A DNA stretch of 64,000 bases, taken from positions 372,001-436,000 of the forward strand of contig NZ_JAHRYQ010000001.1 of assembly GCF_020622065.1 (NCBI RefSeq), written 5' to 3'. The notes beneath the pieces were generated by a model. It was given only the letters and a program-made list of their open reading frames with translations. It ran no database searches and was not told the origin of the DNA. A program made the translations under genes and the position numbers. This stretch comes from Geothrix sp. Its GTDB lineage: Bacteria; Acidobacteriota; Holophagae; Holophagales; Holophagaceae. Of the stretch, positions 28,982-37,854 are shown piece by piece (position 1 is the stretch's first letter; every line of letters starts with the position of its first letter).

Positions 28982-29064
28982 TGTCCAGACGACTCACCAA
29001 GCCTTGACCTTCAACCCCTGACTCACCATTGGCGCGTGGAAACCCACGCGGGAGGACCTCCCCG

Positions 29065-30555
29065 ATGACCGACAACCCTACTCCGCTGCTCTCCCGTCCG
29101 GTGGTCCGGATGGGCCTCATCGCCGCCGGTGCGGCCTTGGCCACTGTGTTGGTGATGTCGCTGTATGCCAGCATCACCAACCGCAAGGCCGAGGCGAAGC
29201 AGACCAGCTTCAAGCTGGTGGACCTCGACGAGAAGACCGTCGATCCGGCCGTGTGGGGGAAGAACTTCCCCCGCCAGTTCGACGCCTACCAGCGCACCGC
29301 GGAGAAGTACAGCACCAAGTACGGCGGGGCCGGCAGCGAGGGACTGCCCAAGAGCCGCATCCAGGAGGATCCCCGGCTGGTGACGATCTTCGATGGCTAC
29401 GCCTTCGCCATCGACTTCAACCAGCGCCAGGGGCACGCCTACATGCTGGATGACCAGCGCAAGACCAAGCGCGTCACCGAGCGCAAGCAGCCCGGCGCCT
29501 GCCTCCACTGCCACGCCTCCAACACCGTGGCCTTCCGCGAGGTGGGCCTGAAGGGCGGCGCCCCCGGCACCCTGGACGAGGCCTTTACCAGCCCGAATGC
29601 CCAGGCCCAGCTCATGGCCGGCTTCGAGGCCATCTGCAAGATGCCCTACGCCGAGGCCAGCCAGCTCGTGAAGCATCCTGTGGCCTGCATCGACTGCCAC
29701 GATCCCAAGAACATGGCCCTTCGCGTCACCAAGCCCGGCTTCATCCGCGGGATCGACGCCCTGGCCAAGAGCGGCGAGCCTGTGCCGCACCTGCCCTCCA
29801 TCGAGAAGTGGCGCAAGGGCGACAAGACCGTGGCCTACGATGCCAACCGTGACGCCTCTCGCCAGGAGATGCGCTCCATGGTTTGCGGCCAGTGCCATGT
29901 GGAGTACTACTGCGGGCCCAAGGTCACGCTGTTCTTCCCTTGGAACAAGGGCCTGAAGGTCGAGCAGATCGAGGCGACCTACAACGACTACAAGTTCCCC
30001 GATGGCGGCCGCTTCTTCGACTGGAAGCACAGCAAGACCGGCGCGGAGGTCCTGAAGGCCCAGCACCCCGAGTTCGAGATGTGGAGCCAGGGCGTCCATG
30101 CCCGTTCCGGCGTGTCCTGCGCGGACTGCCACATGCCCTACCAGCGCGAGGGCGCCCTCAAGATCAGCGACCACCAGGTGCGGAGCCCTCTGCTTAACAT
30201 CTCCCGGGCCTGCCAGACCTGCCACCGCTTCCCCGAGGAAGAGCTGAAGGCCCGCGTGACGACCATCCAGGACCGCACGAAGGCCCTCATGGACCGGGCC
30301 GAGGACGCGGTGGTGGACCTCATCAACAACCTCGAGGCCGCCAAGAAGGCTGGTGTGGATGAAGCCAAGCTGAAGCCCATCTATGAGCTTCAGCGCAAGG
30401 CCCAGTGGCGTGTGGACTTCGTGAATGCCGAAAACTCCATGGGCTTCCACGCCCCCCAGGAAGCCGCCCGCATCCTCGGCGAGGCCATCGACTTCGGCCG
30501 CCAGGGCCAGGTCGCCCTGCGCGACCTGGGCGCGGCCAAGGTGGCCAAGAAGTAG
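29065..30555 (+). CDS. nrfA: Ammonia-forming cytochrome c nitrite reductase (NrfA), all-CxxCH type
   Basis: NrfA reduces nitrite to ammonium with six electrons in the periplasm. The 496-residue protein has an N-terminal membrane or signal segment (about 13-35) and five heme sites: CLHCH (146-150), CIDCH (208-212), CGQCH (274-278), CADCH and CQTCH. The catalytic-site Tyr is in CHVEYY and the His in GVHARSGVSC. In the best-known NrfA the first site is CxxCK, with Lys as heme ligand; here it is His, as in a minority branch of the family. GGAGG lies upstream of the ATG. Confidence 0.93.
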   Translation: MTDNPTPLLSRPVVRMGLIAAGAALATVLVMSLYASITNRKAEAKQTSFKLVDLDEKTVDPAVWGKNFPRQFDAYQRTAEKYSTKYGGAGSEGLPKSRIQEDPRLVTIFDGYAFAIDFNQRQGHAYMLDDQRKTKRVTERKQPGACLHCHASNTVAFREVGLKGGAPGTLDEAFTSPNAQAQLMAGFEAICKMPYAEASQLVKHPVACIDCHDPKNMALRVTKPGFIRGIDALAKSGEPVPHLPSIEKWRKGDKTVAYDANRDASRQEMRSMVCGQCHVEYYCGPKVTLFFPWNKGLKVEQIEATYNDYKFPDGGRFFDWKHSKTGAEVLKAQHPEFEMWSQGVHARSGVSCADCHMPYQREGALKISDHQVRSPLLNISRACQTCHRFPEEELKARVTTIQDRTKALMDRAEDAVVDLINNLEAAKKAGVDEAKLKPIYELQRKAQWRVDFVNAENSMGFHAPQEAARILGEAIDFGRQGQVALRDLGAAKVAKK

Positions 30556-30579
30556 CCAAGGCGCCGTAGGGAACGAAGG

Positions 30580-30606
30580 AAGGGGCCGGCGCAACCGGCC
30601 CTTTCC
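30580..30606 (+). terminator. Intrinsic terminator after nrfA
   Basis: GGGCCGG-CGCAA-CCGGCCC followed by a short T-rich stretch, 27 nt after the nrfA stop. It also lies just past the end of the convergent lipoprotein gene. Confidence 0.7.
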
Positions 30607-30610
30607 TTCA

Positions 30611-31204
30611 TCATTTGGCGGTAAGAGATCCGAAGGCGATGTCGATGGGTGCGATCACACCGCCATTCGACAGGTTGTTCCCCGCGGAGAGGGTGAGGGG
30701 GACCGAGACACCCGTACCCACGGCGCCCGAGTTCAGGGCGAGGCAGACGCGGACGAGCGGTTGGCCGAGGGGGATGCTTCCCGAATTCTGGTACACCGCG
30801 CCGTGAAGGCTGCCCCCTCCTTTATCGAGTCCCACAAGGGCCTGGGGTCCAGGGAGGAGGTTGAATGCGACATTCTGCACCAGCCCGGAAGCCGTGGAAG
30901 GCGCAACCCAAGTGACCTTCGAGGCGTCTGTTTTCAGGATGAAGCTCAGGCCTTGACCGCTTTGCGCCGCCGGTCCCACGAGGTCCAGTACGAGCCGCGT
31001 GGGGGTGGAAAGGGCCTGGTTCGCCACGAAGCGGAACCCGTTGCCCGAGGGCGGATCCGCATAGACCAGCGCACTGGCCCAGGGCGAGGCGGGCGGGGTG
31101 GTGGAAGGAGCGGAAGTCCCACCACCACCTCCGCCCCCCCCGCAGGCGAAGGTCATCAAGAGCGCACACACGCAAATTCCTGGGTGGAGTCGAGTCCGGT
31201 TCAT
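30611..31204 (-). CDS. Putative lipoprotein with cohesin-like domain
   Basis: The 197-residue protein has a signal peptide ending in a relaxed lipobox (TFAC) followed by eight glycines, a typical exported-linker feature. The rest is all-beta and resembles a cohesin in length and layout: STPTRLVLDLVGPAAQSGQGLSF early, DASKVTWVAP, then GQPLVRVCLAL and a terminal PIDIAFGSLTAK strand. It starts 9 nt after the stop of the M4 protease gene, whose protein ends in a dockerin-like pair. I infer that it could anchor that protease at the surface. Cohesin identity is by eye only; another Ig-like fold is possible. Confidence 0.5.
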   Translation of the reverse strand: MNRTRLHPGICVCALLMTFACGGGGGGGGTSAPSTTPPASPWASALVYADPPSGNGFRFVANQALSTPTRLVLDLVGPAAQSGQGLSFILKTDASKVTWVAPSTASGLVQNVAFNLLPGPQALVGLDKGGGSLHGAVYQNSGSIPLGQPLVRVCLALNSGAVGTGVSVPLTLSAGNNLSNGGVIAPIDIAFGSLTAK

Positions 31205-31213
31205 GGGGGTTTC

Positions 31214-34200
31214 CTACAACGCGGCGATCAGGAGGGCAAGGTCGACATCATCCACGAACCCATCCCCGTTCAGATCCACGGGCGAGGTCGCGACGGCAAC
31301 TCCGGGCGCATAGGCCCGCATGAGAAAGGCGAGATCGAGCACATTCACGATGCCATCCCCGTTCAGGTCGCGACTCTTGGGGGAGACCGTCAGCGTGGCG
31401 TCGCCGCTGATGGCACTCCCGGCCCCGTTCGTGACCCGCACCGAGAATCGGGCGCCGTGGTCTGCTTGGCTGGTCGTGAATGTGTAGGCTGGCGCCGTCG
31501 CGGCGGAGATGTCCGTGTCGTTCTTGCGCCATTGATAAGACAAGGGCGTGGAGCCCGTGGCCGTCACGCTGAAGGTGATGGCGCTCCCAGGCACGGCGGA
31601 CTGGCTTTGGGGCTGAGTCGTGATGGTCGGGGCGACGAGGGCTGCAGTCACGGTCACGGTGGCGACGGAACTCAGGACGCTTCCCGCCGCATTGGCGACC
31701 CGGACCTGGTAGTTGCCTGCATCCGTTGCCTGGGCGGACGCGACCGTGAATGTGGAACTGGTGGCGCCGGTGATGTCCGAGCCGTCCTTCCGCCACTGGT
31801 AGGCGAGTGGGGCTGATCCCGTGGCGGATACGCCGAGGGTGATGAGAGTCCCGGTGGTCACGGATTGGCTTTGAGGCTGAGTCGTGATGGTCGGGGCGAC
31901 GAGGGCTGCAGTCACGGTCACGGTGGCGACGGAACTCAGGACGCTTCCCGCCGCATTGGCGACCCGGACCTGGTAGTTGCCTGCATCCGTTGCCTGGGCG
32001 GACGCGACCGTGAATGTGGAACTGGTGGCGCCGGTGATGTCCGAGCCGTCCTTCCGCCACTGGTAGGCGAGTGGGGCTGATCCCGTGGCGGATACGCCGA
32101 GGGTGATGAGAGTCCCGGTGGTCACGGATTGGCTTTGAGGCTGGGTCGTGATGGCTGGGGCGACGAGAGGGGGGAGGGTCACCGTCAACAGGGCGGCTGA
32201 ACTGGCGACGGTGCCAAGGCCGTTGCTGACTCTGACTTCATAGCTCCCTGCATCCACTTCGCGGACGGCCGCGAGGGTGAATGTTCGATTGGTGGCGCCG
32301 GGAATGTCGGAGCCATCCTTCCGCCACTGATAGGTAAGGGGGGAAGTGCCCGAAACATCGACGGAGAAAGTGACCGAGGCGCCCACCAGCGCAGACTGGC
32401 TCAAGGGTTGAGTCCGGATGGTGGGGGGAAGGGCGGCCTGGACGATCAGGTCGACCCTGTCCAGGTTGATGGCGAGGCCCTTGATCCCTCCGCCTGGCGG
32501 CAGATAAAGGGCATTGACGACAAGGGCCACGATCACTTCCTGGCCGCGATAGCCCTTCAGATCCACCTCTGCATTCCCGTAGAAGGGGTCTGTACCTGGT
32601 GGGGTGAACGAGGCCAGGGTCTCTTTCAGTGAACCATCGAGACCCCAAACCTGGACTTTCAGGGCATCATCCGGGGGATTGGAGAGGGACTGCATCCCAT
32701 AGCTGAACTTCAGCTTGGCCGAGTTGACCTCCAGGGGGATGGTGACGCGCTGGGACAGAGTCGCCAACGAAGGGGAGGTGCTGCCCCCATTGCCCACCAT
32801 GGTGGTCACCTGTGGGTCGTAGATCGACGATAAAAAGATGATGCCCCAGTTGGCGAAGGCCCACCCGGAATCCCCGAAATCGAAGCTGGGATTGTTCAAG
32901 AGCTGACTAAAGGTGTTGTCTGTCTGAAAGCTAATGGCGGGCGATGTGCCTTTGTTGCCAGCCTGGTCGTAAGCGTTCACCGAGAGCGCGTGGGCACCAT
33001 CGGAGAGAATCCGAGAATCGAAGAGGATGGTACGGGGGCCGTGGGTGGCCGTTCCCACCACCTGACCATCGACCAGGAAATCGACTCGGGTGATGGCGAG
33101 GTTGTCGCTGACATCGGCCGTGAGGTTGAGGGCTCCAAAAGTACCCGGAACGCCGCGGGCGCTGACGATGGGGGGCTCTGCATCCAGGACCTCCCCGATC
33201 CGGAGTGAAACATTGTCCAGCAGGAATTCCGTCAGCCCGACACCGGAGGTGTAGGCGCCGCCGGCGGCGCGTTCGATGGCCTCCATCGCATGGGGCCGTT
33301 CCGGCGCTGGCCATGGGAGTGCCAAGGGGGCTGTTGCGGCGACTGGCGCTTCCGCACCGTGGGGGAAGGAGGGGGTGGGGTGTGCTGCGTCTTCCTTCCC
33401 TTCGAACCAGAGTTGGATGGTCTTGCCCCGGTAGGCCGACAGATCGAGGGATCGCTGGAAGTAGTCCTTTTGTGCCGGAATGGCAATGGGGATCAGGCTG
33501 CGGTCCAGGTTGGAGTAGGTCGCCAGGGTTTCGATCAGCTCCCCGGCGGCGGATCGGACCTGAACTTGGAAGGTGTCTCTGGCCAGGCCATCCCGTTCTT
33601 GCGAGAAGACCTGAAGCCAGAAGGTCAGGACGGCGCTCTGGGCCTCGGCGGGGATGGTGATGGTTTGATGGATGGACTGGGTATTGGCGTCGCCCAAACC
33701 GCAAAAGGCCGCACACCACCGTCCGAGATAAGCTGTGCCAGGCCAATCACCCGTGATGATGCCCTGGGGATCCACCCAGGCCATGTTGTGCTTGTCGATG
33801 CCGCCATCCCAGACGCTGCCGTATTCGAAATCGCCTTGAAGCAGCAGCTCGTAGAAGGCGTTTGAGGTGGAGAAGGGGACTTCGGCCGAGCGGGTGGTGT
33901 TTCCCACCGAGTCGGTGGCCACCACGGTCAGAACATGGCTGCCCTTCGGGATTCTCCGAGAATCGAAGGATAGGTTCAGCGTCACATCGGTCTGGCCGCC
34001 CCCATTCGTGGTTTCGATCCTTTGCTGATCCACATAGAAGATCAGGCTGCCCACTCCGGTGTTGTCCTGGGCGTGAACCCCGAGAGCGATCATCCCCGTG
34101 GAACCGCTCACCGAGCCCGAGACCATCGGAGGGGTCAGGTCATCGCCGAGGCCCGAGGCGTATCCGACATTGATGGCGGCGAAGGCGTTCCGGACGGCCT

Positions 34201-35785
34201 GATATTCCGCGGAGCCTGCGCCGTAGAGATCGATGGCCGATCGAAGCGCGGCCATGCGTGCATGCAGGTAGTTGCTCGAGGAGGTGAGGTAGGTGGCCAG
34301 GGCCCGGTACCAGATCCGAGTGGCCCGGTCATTGCCGATCCCCGTCATACCCGCGGGAAGATAGGAGGAGAAGGCCGTCGAGGCAGAGTTGGAAGCAGCC
34401 CCTTGGGAAAGAAAGTAGAAACAGCGGTTCATGGGGCCGCTGCCGTAATGGACATCCAGGTTGAGGAGGCTCGTCGACCAGGCATCCGGGCTCATGCCGT
34501 CGAGACTCGGCTTGTACATGTACCGTAGCGGCCGGTCGAAGGCAGGGGTCTTCATCTGCTCGCCGATGGTCCAGTTCCCGCCTGCATCCGGAAGGACCGC
34601 GCCAGCGCCCCCGGCGCCTCGGGCGTAGAATTCGACCATGGTTCCGAGGATGTCCGAGGTTGCTTCGTTCAGGGATCCGGACTCTCCCATGTACACGAGA
34701 TTGGCCGTGGTCGAAGTGACGCCATGGCTGAACTCGTGGCCGACCACATCCAGCGCGGTCAGGGTCAGGAACTTGTCTCCGTCACCGAAGGTGAGGCAGA
34801 AGCACTCGTTCCACCAGAAGGCATTGTCGTACTGGCTTCCGAAGTGAACACGGGCCCGGGTGGGCGTTCCCTTCCCGTCGATCCCATTCCGACCCAGGAC
34901 CTGCTGATAGAAATCCCAGGTCACCTGAGTGCCAAAATGCGCATCCACAGCGGCCGTCTGCCCGTTGGTGGAATTCGTCGGAGTGCCGATGGCATACTGA
35001 AGGCCATCTCCCCAGACATTGTCGGCATCCGCGTAGAGGCTCCCCGCAGACGCCATGTCCCAGCTGTGCCCCAGATCCAATGTCGCATTGCCGGCCCGGC
35101 TGAGGTCCCTCAGTTCGAAGCCCGGGCCCCCCGCGGTGGTGGATAGGGTGACGGTTCCGTTGTACTGGGAGTTCCCGGTGCCGAGGGTGCTCTGCAGGGC
35201 GTTCCATTTGCGCAGGATGGACCCGTCATGGGCATCCACCAGGTAACCGGCGGAGATCACGCCATCCCGGCTGTTGCCGAAGGCGGCCTCGACGAAATAG
35301 GCCAATCGGTATCCGGTGGGCTTTTCCAGGATTTCGACGGCGTTGAGAGGATCACCCGCCCGGACCGGCAGACCGGTCGTTCGATGGAACCGTTCCACTT
35401 GAGGCAGGACGACCAGCTCGACCTTCGGCTCTTTCGCGAAGGGGCCCGCGCTGTTCAGGTCCGCCGACACGATCCAGAGGGCCTCCGACGCCGTCAGGCT
35501 GGGACTCGTGTTGAGGGGAATCTCACCGGGCGTCGGGTCGGTGATGAGGTAATCCCCCCCCTTGGTCCGGGAGTGGATGATGCCGTCGCCACCCCACACG
35601 CGGAGGCCCTGGTGGGTCCGAAGGAACCGGGTGTGCGTCGATTCGTCCCGGTCCTGCTGGATGGATAGGATCCGTCTTTCGCCGGAGTCCCTCGGTACCG
35701 TTCCCCAGGCGCTGCTGGTGAGGGTCAGGCCCAGGAGCGTGAGGGCGGCGAGTTGGGATGTGGCAGGCCGTAATTTGGGGCGCAA
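31214..35785 (-). CDS. Secreted M4 (thermolysin-family) metallopeptidase with Ig-like repeats and dockerin
   Basis: The 1523-residue protein has a signal peptide (1-28) and a propeptide (about 35-200). The M4 catalytic domain (about 205-545) has zinc motif HEFSH at 350-354, the third ligand E374 in NEATSD, and the later active-site His in VHYGSGPMN. Beta domains with LxFDSRxxxxGxHxLxVxAxD repeats follow (about 550-1090). Four Ig-like modules come next (about 1110-1460, each with YQWRK). The C-terminus has two calcium-loop repeats DLNGDGIVNVLDL and DLNGDGFVDDVDL, as in type I dockerins. The start is TTG 35785, with GGAGGG upstream. It should be secreted and zymogen-activated; the dockerin suggests docking to a cohesin partner. 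Confidence 0.88.
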   Translation of the reverse strand: MRPKLRPATSQLAALTLLGLTLTSSAWGTVPRDSGERRILSIQQDRDESTHTRFLRTHQGLRVWGGDGIIHSRTKGGDYLITDPTPGEIPLNTSPSLTASEALWIVSADLNSAGPFAKEPKVELVVLPQVERFHRTTGLPVRAGDPLNAVEILEKPTGYRLAYFVEAAFGNSRDGVISAGYLVDAHDGSILRKWNALQSTLGTGNSQYNGTVTLSTTAGGPGFELRDLSRAGNATLDLGHSWDMASAGSLYADADNVWGDGLQYAIGTPTNSTNGQTAAVDAHFGTQVTWDFYQQVLGRNGIDGKGTPTRARVHFGSQYDNAFWWNECFCLTFGDGDKFLTLTALDVVGHEFSHGVTSTTANLVYMGESGSLNEATSDILGTMVEFYARGAGGAGAVLPDAGGNWTIGEQMKTPAFDRPLRYMYKPSLDGMSPDAWSTSLLNLDVHYGSGPMNRCFYFLSQGAASNSASTAFSSYLPAGMTGIGNDRATRIWYRALATYLTSSSNYLHARMAALRSAIDLYGAGSAEYQAVRNAFAAINVGYASGLGDDLTPPMVSGSVSGSTGMIALGVHAQDNTGVGSLIFYVDQQRIETTNGGGQTDVTLNLSFDSRRIPKGSHVLTVVATDSVGNTTRSAEVPFSTSNAFYELLLQGDFEYGSVWDGGIDKHNMAWVDPQGIITGDWPGTAYLGRWCAAFCGLGDANTQSIHQTITIPAEAQSAVLTFWLQVFSQERDGLARDTFQVQVRSAAGELIETLATYSNLDRSLIPIAIPAQKDYFQRSLDLSAYRGKTIQLWFEGKEDAAHPTPSFPHGAEAPVAATAPLALPWPAPERPHAMEAIERAAGGAYTSGVGLTEFLLDNVSLRIGEVLDAEPPIVSARGVPGTFGALNLTADVSDNLAITRVDFLVDGQVVGTATHGPRTILFDSRILSDGAHALSVNAYDQAGNKGTSPAISFQTDNTFSQLLNNPSFDFGDSGWAFANWGIIFLSSIYDPQVTTMVGNGGSTSPSLATLSQRVTIPLEVNSAKLKFSYGMQSLSNPPDDALKVQVWGLDGSLKETLASFTPPGTDPFYGNAEVDLKGYRGQEVIVALVVNALYLPPGGGIKGLAINLDRVDLIVQAALPPTIRTQPLSQSALVGASVTFSVDVSGTSPLTYQWRKDGSDIPGATNRTFTLAAVREVDAGSYEVRVSNGLGTVASSAALLTVTLPPLVAPAITTQPQSQSVTTGTLITLGVSATGSAPLAYQWRKDGSDITGATSSTFTVASAQATDAGNYQVRVANAAGSVLSSVATVTVTAALVAPTITTQPQSQSVTTGTLITLGVSATGSAPLAYQWRKDGSDITGATSSTFTVASAQATDAGNYQVRVANAAGSVLSSVATVTVTAALVAPTITTQPQSQSAVPGSAITFSVTATGSTPLSYQWRKNDTDISAATAPAYTFTTSQADHGARFSVRVTNGAGSAISGDATLTVSPKSRDLNGDGIVNVLDLAFLMRAYAPGVAVATSPVDLNGDGFVDDVDLALLIAAL
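31611..32138 (-). repeat. Perfect 264-bp tandem duplication inside the M4 protease gene
   Basis: Positions 31611-31874 and 31875-32138 appear identical base for base. The unit is 88 codons and encodes one whole Ig-like module, so copy-number change keeps the frame. The flanking Ig-like modules are similar in protein but diverged in DNA, so this duplication is recent or maintained by gene conversion. Confidence 0.93.
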
Positions 35786-35948
35786 AACAGAACCCTCCGT
35801 CGGTTGCTTCGAATGGTGGCTGGGTCTTGAATCATGAATTGGCAGGGAGCGGTGTTAGAAGATAAGTCTATCTGGAAACGAGGAACGGATGTCGCCACTT
35901 GCCGCGGCCCATCGTAGGGGGGCGGCTTGCAAGGGGAGGCGGCCGTCC

Positions 35949-37007
35949 CTATCGGTACCGTGCGGCCATGGCCTTCAGGGTGGCGGCCAGATGGGTGCGC
36001 AATGGCTTGGGGTCGAGAACTTCGGCCTCGGCTCCCACCTGCAGCACGAAGCGGGTGGGCCCCTGGAAGTCGGTGGCCATGAAGCTCAGCAGCACGGTGC
36101 CGCCCTTCTCTTTGCGGACCTCGACGCCAGGCAGGGCAGGGGGCGCGTCCAGGAGGGCCTGGGGCCAGTTGGAGCCACCGATCCGCACCCGGACCTGGAA
36201 GGGGGTGCCGGGGCTGAACCAGCCGCCGATCTGGAGGTCCCGCGCCTGCTCCAGGGGGCGCTTGTCGGGGATGAGGCCGCGCTTCGCCGAGGCCCTGGCC
36301 TCCTCGATGCGGGCCAGCCGGAAGTGGCGGGGCTCCTGCTTGGCGGGGTCCCAGGCCAGCAGGAAGGCGCCGCCGGAGAAGACATCGTGGGTGAGGGTGA
36401 AGGGGATCACGGTGCGGGCGCTGGTGCGGCCCGTGGAGGCGGCGCGGTAGGTGAGCTCGAGCTCGCGCGGTCCATCGGGATGGCCAAGCGCCAGAAGCAC
36501 CTGGGTGAGCATCCGGGTGTCGAGGGCCTGCTGGTCGTCGGCGCTGCCGCGCACGCAGACATGCTCCTGCAGGGCACGGAACAGGTCGCGGTCGCGGGTG
36601 CTCAGGTGGCTGTCGGCCAGGGTGCGCAGGCCTTCCAGCTGGTCGTACCACAGCTCGGTGGCGGTGCCCTCCAGGGCCATGAGGGCGACCTCCAGCGCCA
36701 TGCGGGCGTGGGGGGTGATCTTGCTGTCCCAGTCCGGTGCCTTCTCCAGGGTGAAGTGGATGACGGCAGGCCGACCCTCGCGCGCCTTGCCGAAGCGGGC
36801 CCCCTGCTCCTCCAGCAAGGCGATGGCGCGGTCCACGGTGCGCATGGCCGTGCCGCCCAGCTTCCGCGCGAGCCCCGCCTTGGTGATGCCGCGGTCCCCA
36901 GAGTCGCGGACGGCCTCCAGCACCGCCTGGAGTCGCTCGGGCTTCACCAGATGGCCGCCATCGGGACGGGGCGATTCGAGGGCCTTGCGGTGCGCAGTCC
37001 GAGCCAT
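35949..37007 (-). CDS. HTH-WYL domain transcriptional regulator
   Basis: The 352-residue protein has an N-terminal winged-helix region (ERLQAVLEAV...GITKAGLARKLGG...RTVDRAIALLEEQG). A WYL domain follows with the pattern ELTYRAASTGRTSARTVIPFTLTH, and a C-terminal WCX-like domain. WYL proteins bind nucleic acid ligands or small molecules and control transcription. GGAGGAG lies upstream of the ATG at 37007. The divergent or downstream targets are not clear. Confidence 0.8.
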   Translation of the reverse strand: MARTAHRKALESPRPDGGHLVKPERLQAVLEAVRDSGDRGITKAGLARKLGGTAMRTVDRAIALLEEQGARFGKAREGRPAVIHFTLEKAPDWDSKITPHARMALEVALMALEGTATELWYDQLEGLRTLADSHLSTRDRDLFRALQEHVCVRGSADDQQALDTRMLTQVLLALGHPDGPRELELTYRAASTGRTSARTVIPFTLTHDVFSGGAFLLAWDPAKQEPRHFRLARIEEARASAKRGLIPDKRPLEQARDLQIGGWFSPGTPFQVRVRIGGSNWPQALLDAPPALPGVEVRKEKGGTVLLSFMATDFQGPTRFVLQVGAEAEVLDPKPLRTHLAATLKAMAARYR

Positions 37008-37106
37008 GGCAGTCTCCTCCGCATCATGATTGGTCAGTGACTGTCGAGAAGCAAGGCGCAGGGGGCCTCGGCGACCGACGATGAGGTGGCATCGGCTGAT
37101 GTTTTT

Positions 37107-37721
37107 CTAGTCTGTCCAGAAGGCGGTGAAGGGCGCCGGATCCCACTCGGTCTTCGATCGTTGGAATCGGGCCAGCAACCCCCGCGATGCTGGTACCTCC
37201 ACCAGGACGGCATGGCCTCCGGCGTAGAGGAGGCTCCACAGCGCGGCGCGAAGGGGATTCTCGCGGAGGTGGGCCAGGGGCAGGTCCACGCGGGTGTCGT
37301 GGTCCCAGCCGAGGGTCCGGTTCAAGCGCTGGAGGCGCAGCATCAACTCGCCGTGGGAGAGCCCCGCGGAGAAGGGCGTGGACACGGAGACGCTCTGTTC
37401 CCGGGTGTGGTAGGGGCCCCGGCCTTCGTCCAGGTTGAACCGGGACCCCCCGAGAATCTCCCAGGGCACGGCCCACCCTTCAGCGTCCCAGGCCAGGCCC
37501 GAGGCCGCGGCCGCCAGCTCGGCGGCCCAGTCCCAGGGCGTTCCGGTGGCGCTGAAGACCACCGGGGCTGGCGAGGCGGCCAATAGGCCCAGGGCCACGC
37601 CCTCGGCGCGGTTGCGGAGCTGTGCGTAGGACAGGGTGCCCCACCCCGGGGCCGTCAGGGCCGGGCGGCCCTGGAGCCGCGCCGCGCGCTGGATGAGGAG
37701 GTCCCGCAGGGTCGACGCCAT
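37107..37721 (-). CDS. Truncated adenylate-forming (ANL) domain protein
   Basis: The 204-residue protein starts like an acyl-CoA synthetase N-terminus (LRDLLIQRAARLQGRPALTA...LSYAQLRNRAEGVALGLLA) and has the later LPLAHLRENPL...LLYAGGHAVL segment. The ATP-binding YTSGTTGxPKG loop is replaced by STPFSAGLSHGEL, and the whole C-terminal half of the family is missing. It is probably not an active synthetase; either a relic or a protein reused for another role. The start at 37721 lacks a clear Shine-Dalgarno. Divergent from the DUF4382 gene. Confidence 0.6.
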   Translation of the reverse strand: MASTLRDLLIQRAARLQGRPALTAPGWGTLSYAQLRNRAEGVALGLLAASPAPVVFSATGTPWDWAAELAAAASGLAWDAEGWAVPWEILGGSRFNLDEGRGPYHTREQSVSVSTPFSAGLSHGELMLRLQRLNRTLGWDHDTRVDLPLAHLRENPLRAALWSLLYAGGHAVLVEVPASRGLLARFQRSKTEWDPAPFTAFWTD

Positions 37722-37854
37722 GGCGAAGTATCGCAAGGCGAGGGCCGGATCCGCAAAATCAAACCGCCTCAACCCTCCTCCTGGGGGGTGGGTCAGTGGG
37801 GTATCCGTTTCCCTCTCCCTCCCGGAGCCTCGGCTCCGCCCCTTTGGAGATCCC

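Noticed and set aside
31611-32138. Tandem 264-bp units considered as a mobile element
   Set aside because: There are no terminal inverted repeats and no transposase, and the unit matches one Ig-like module in frame.
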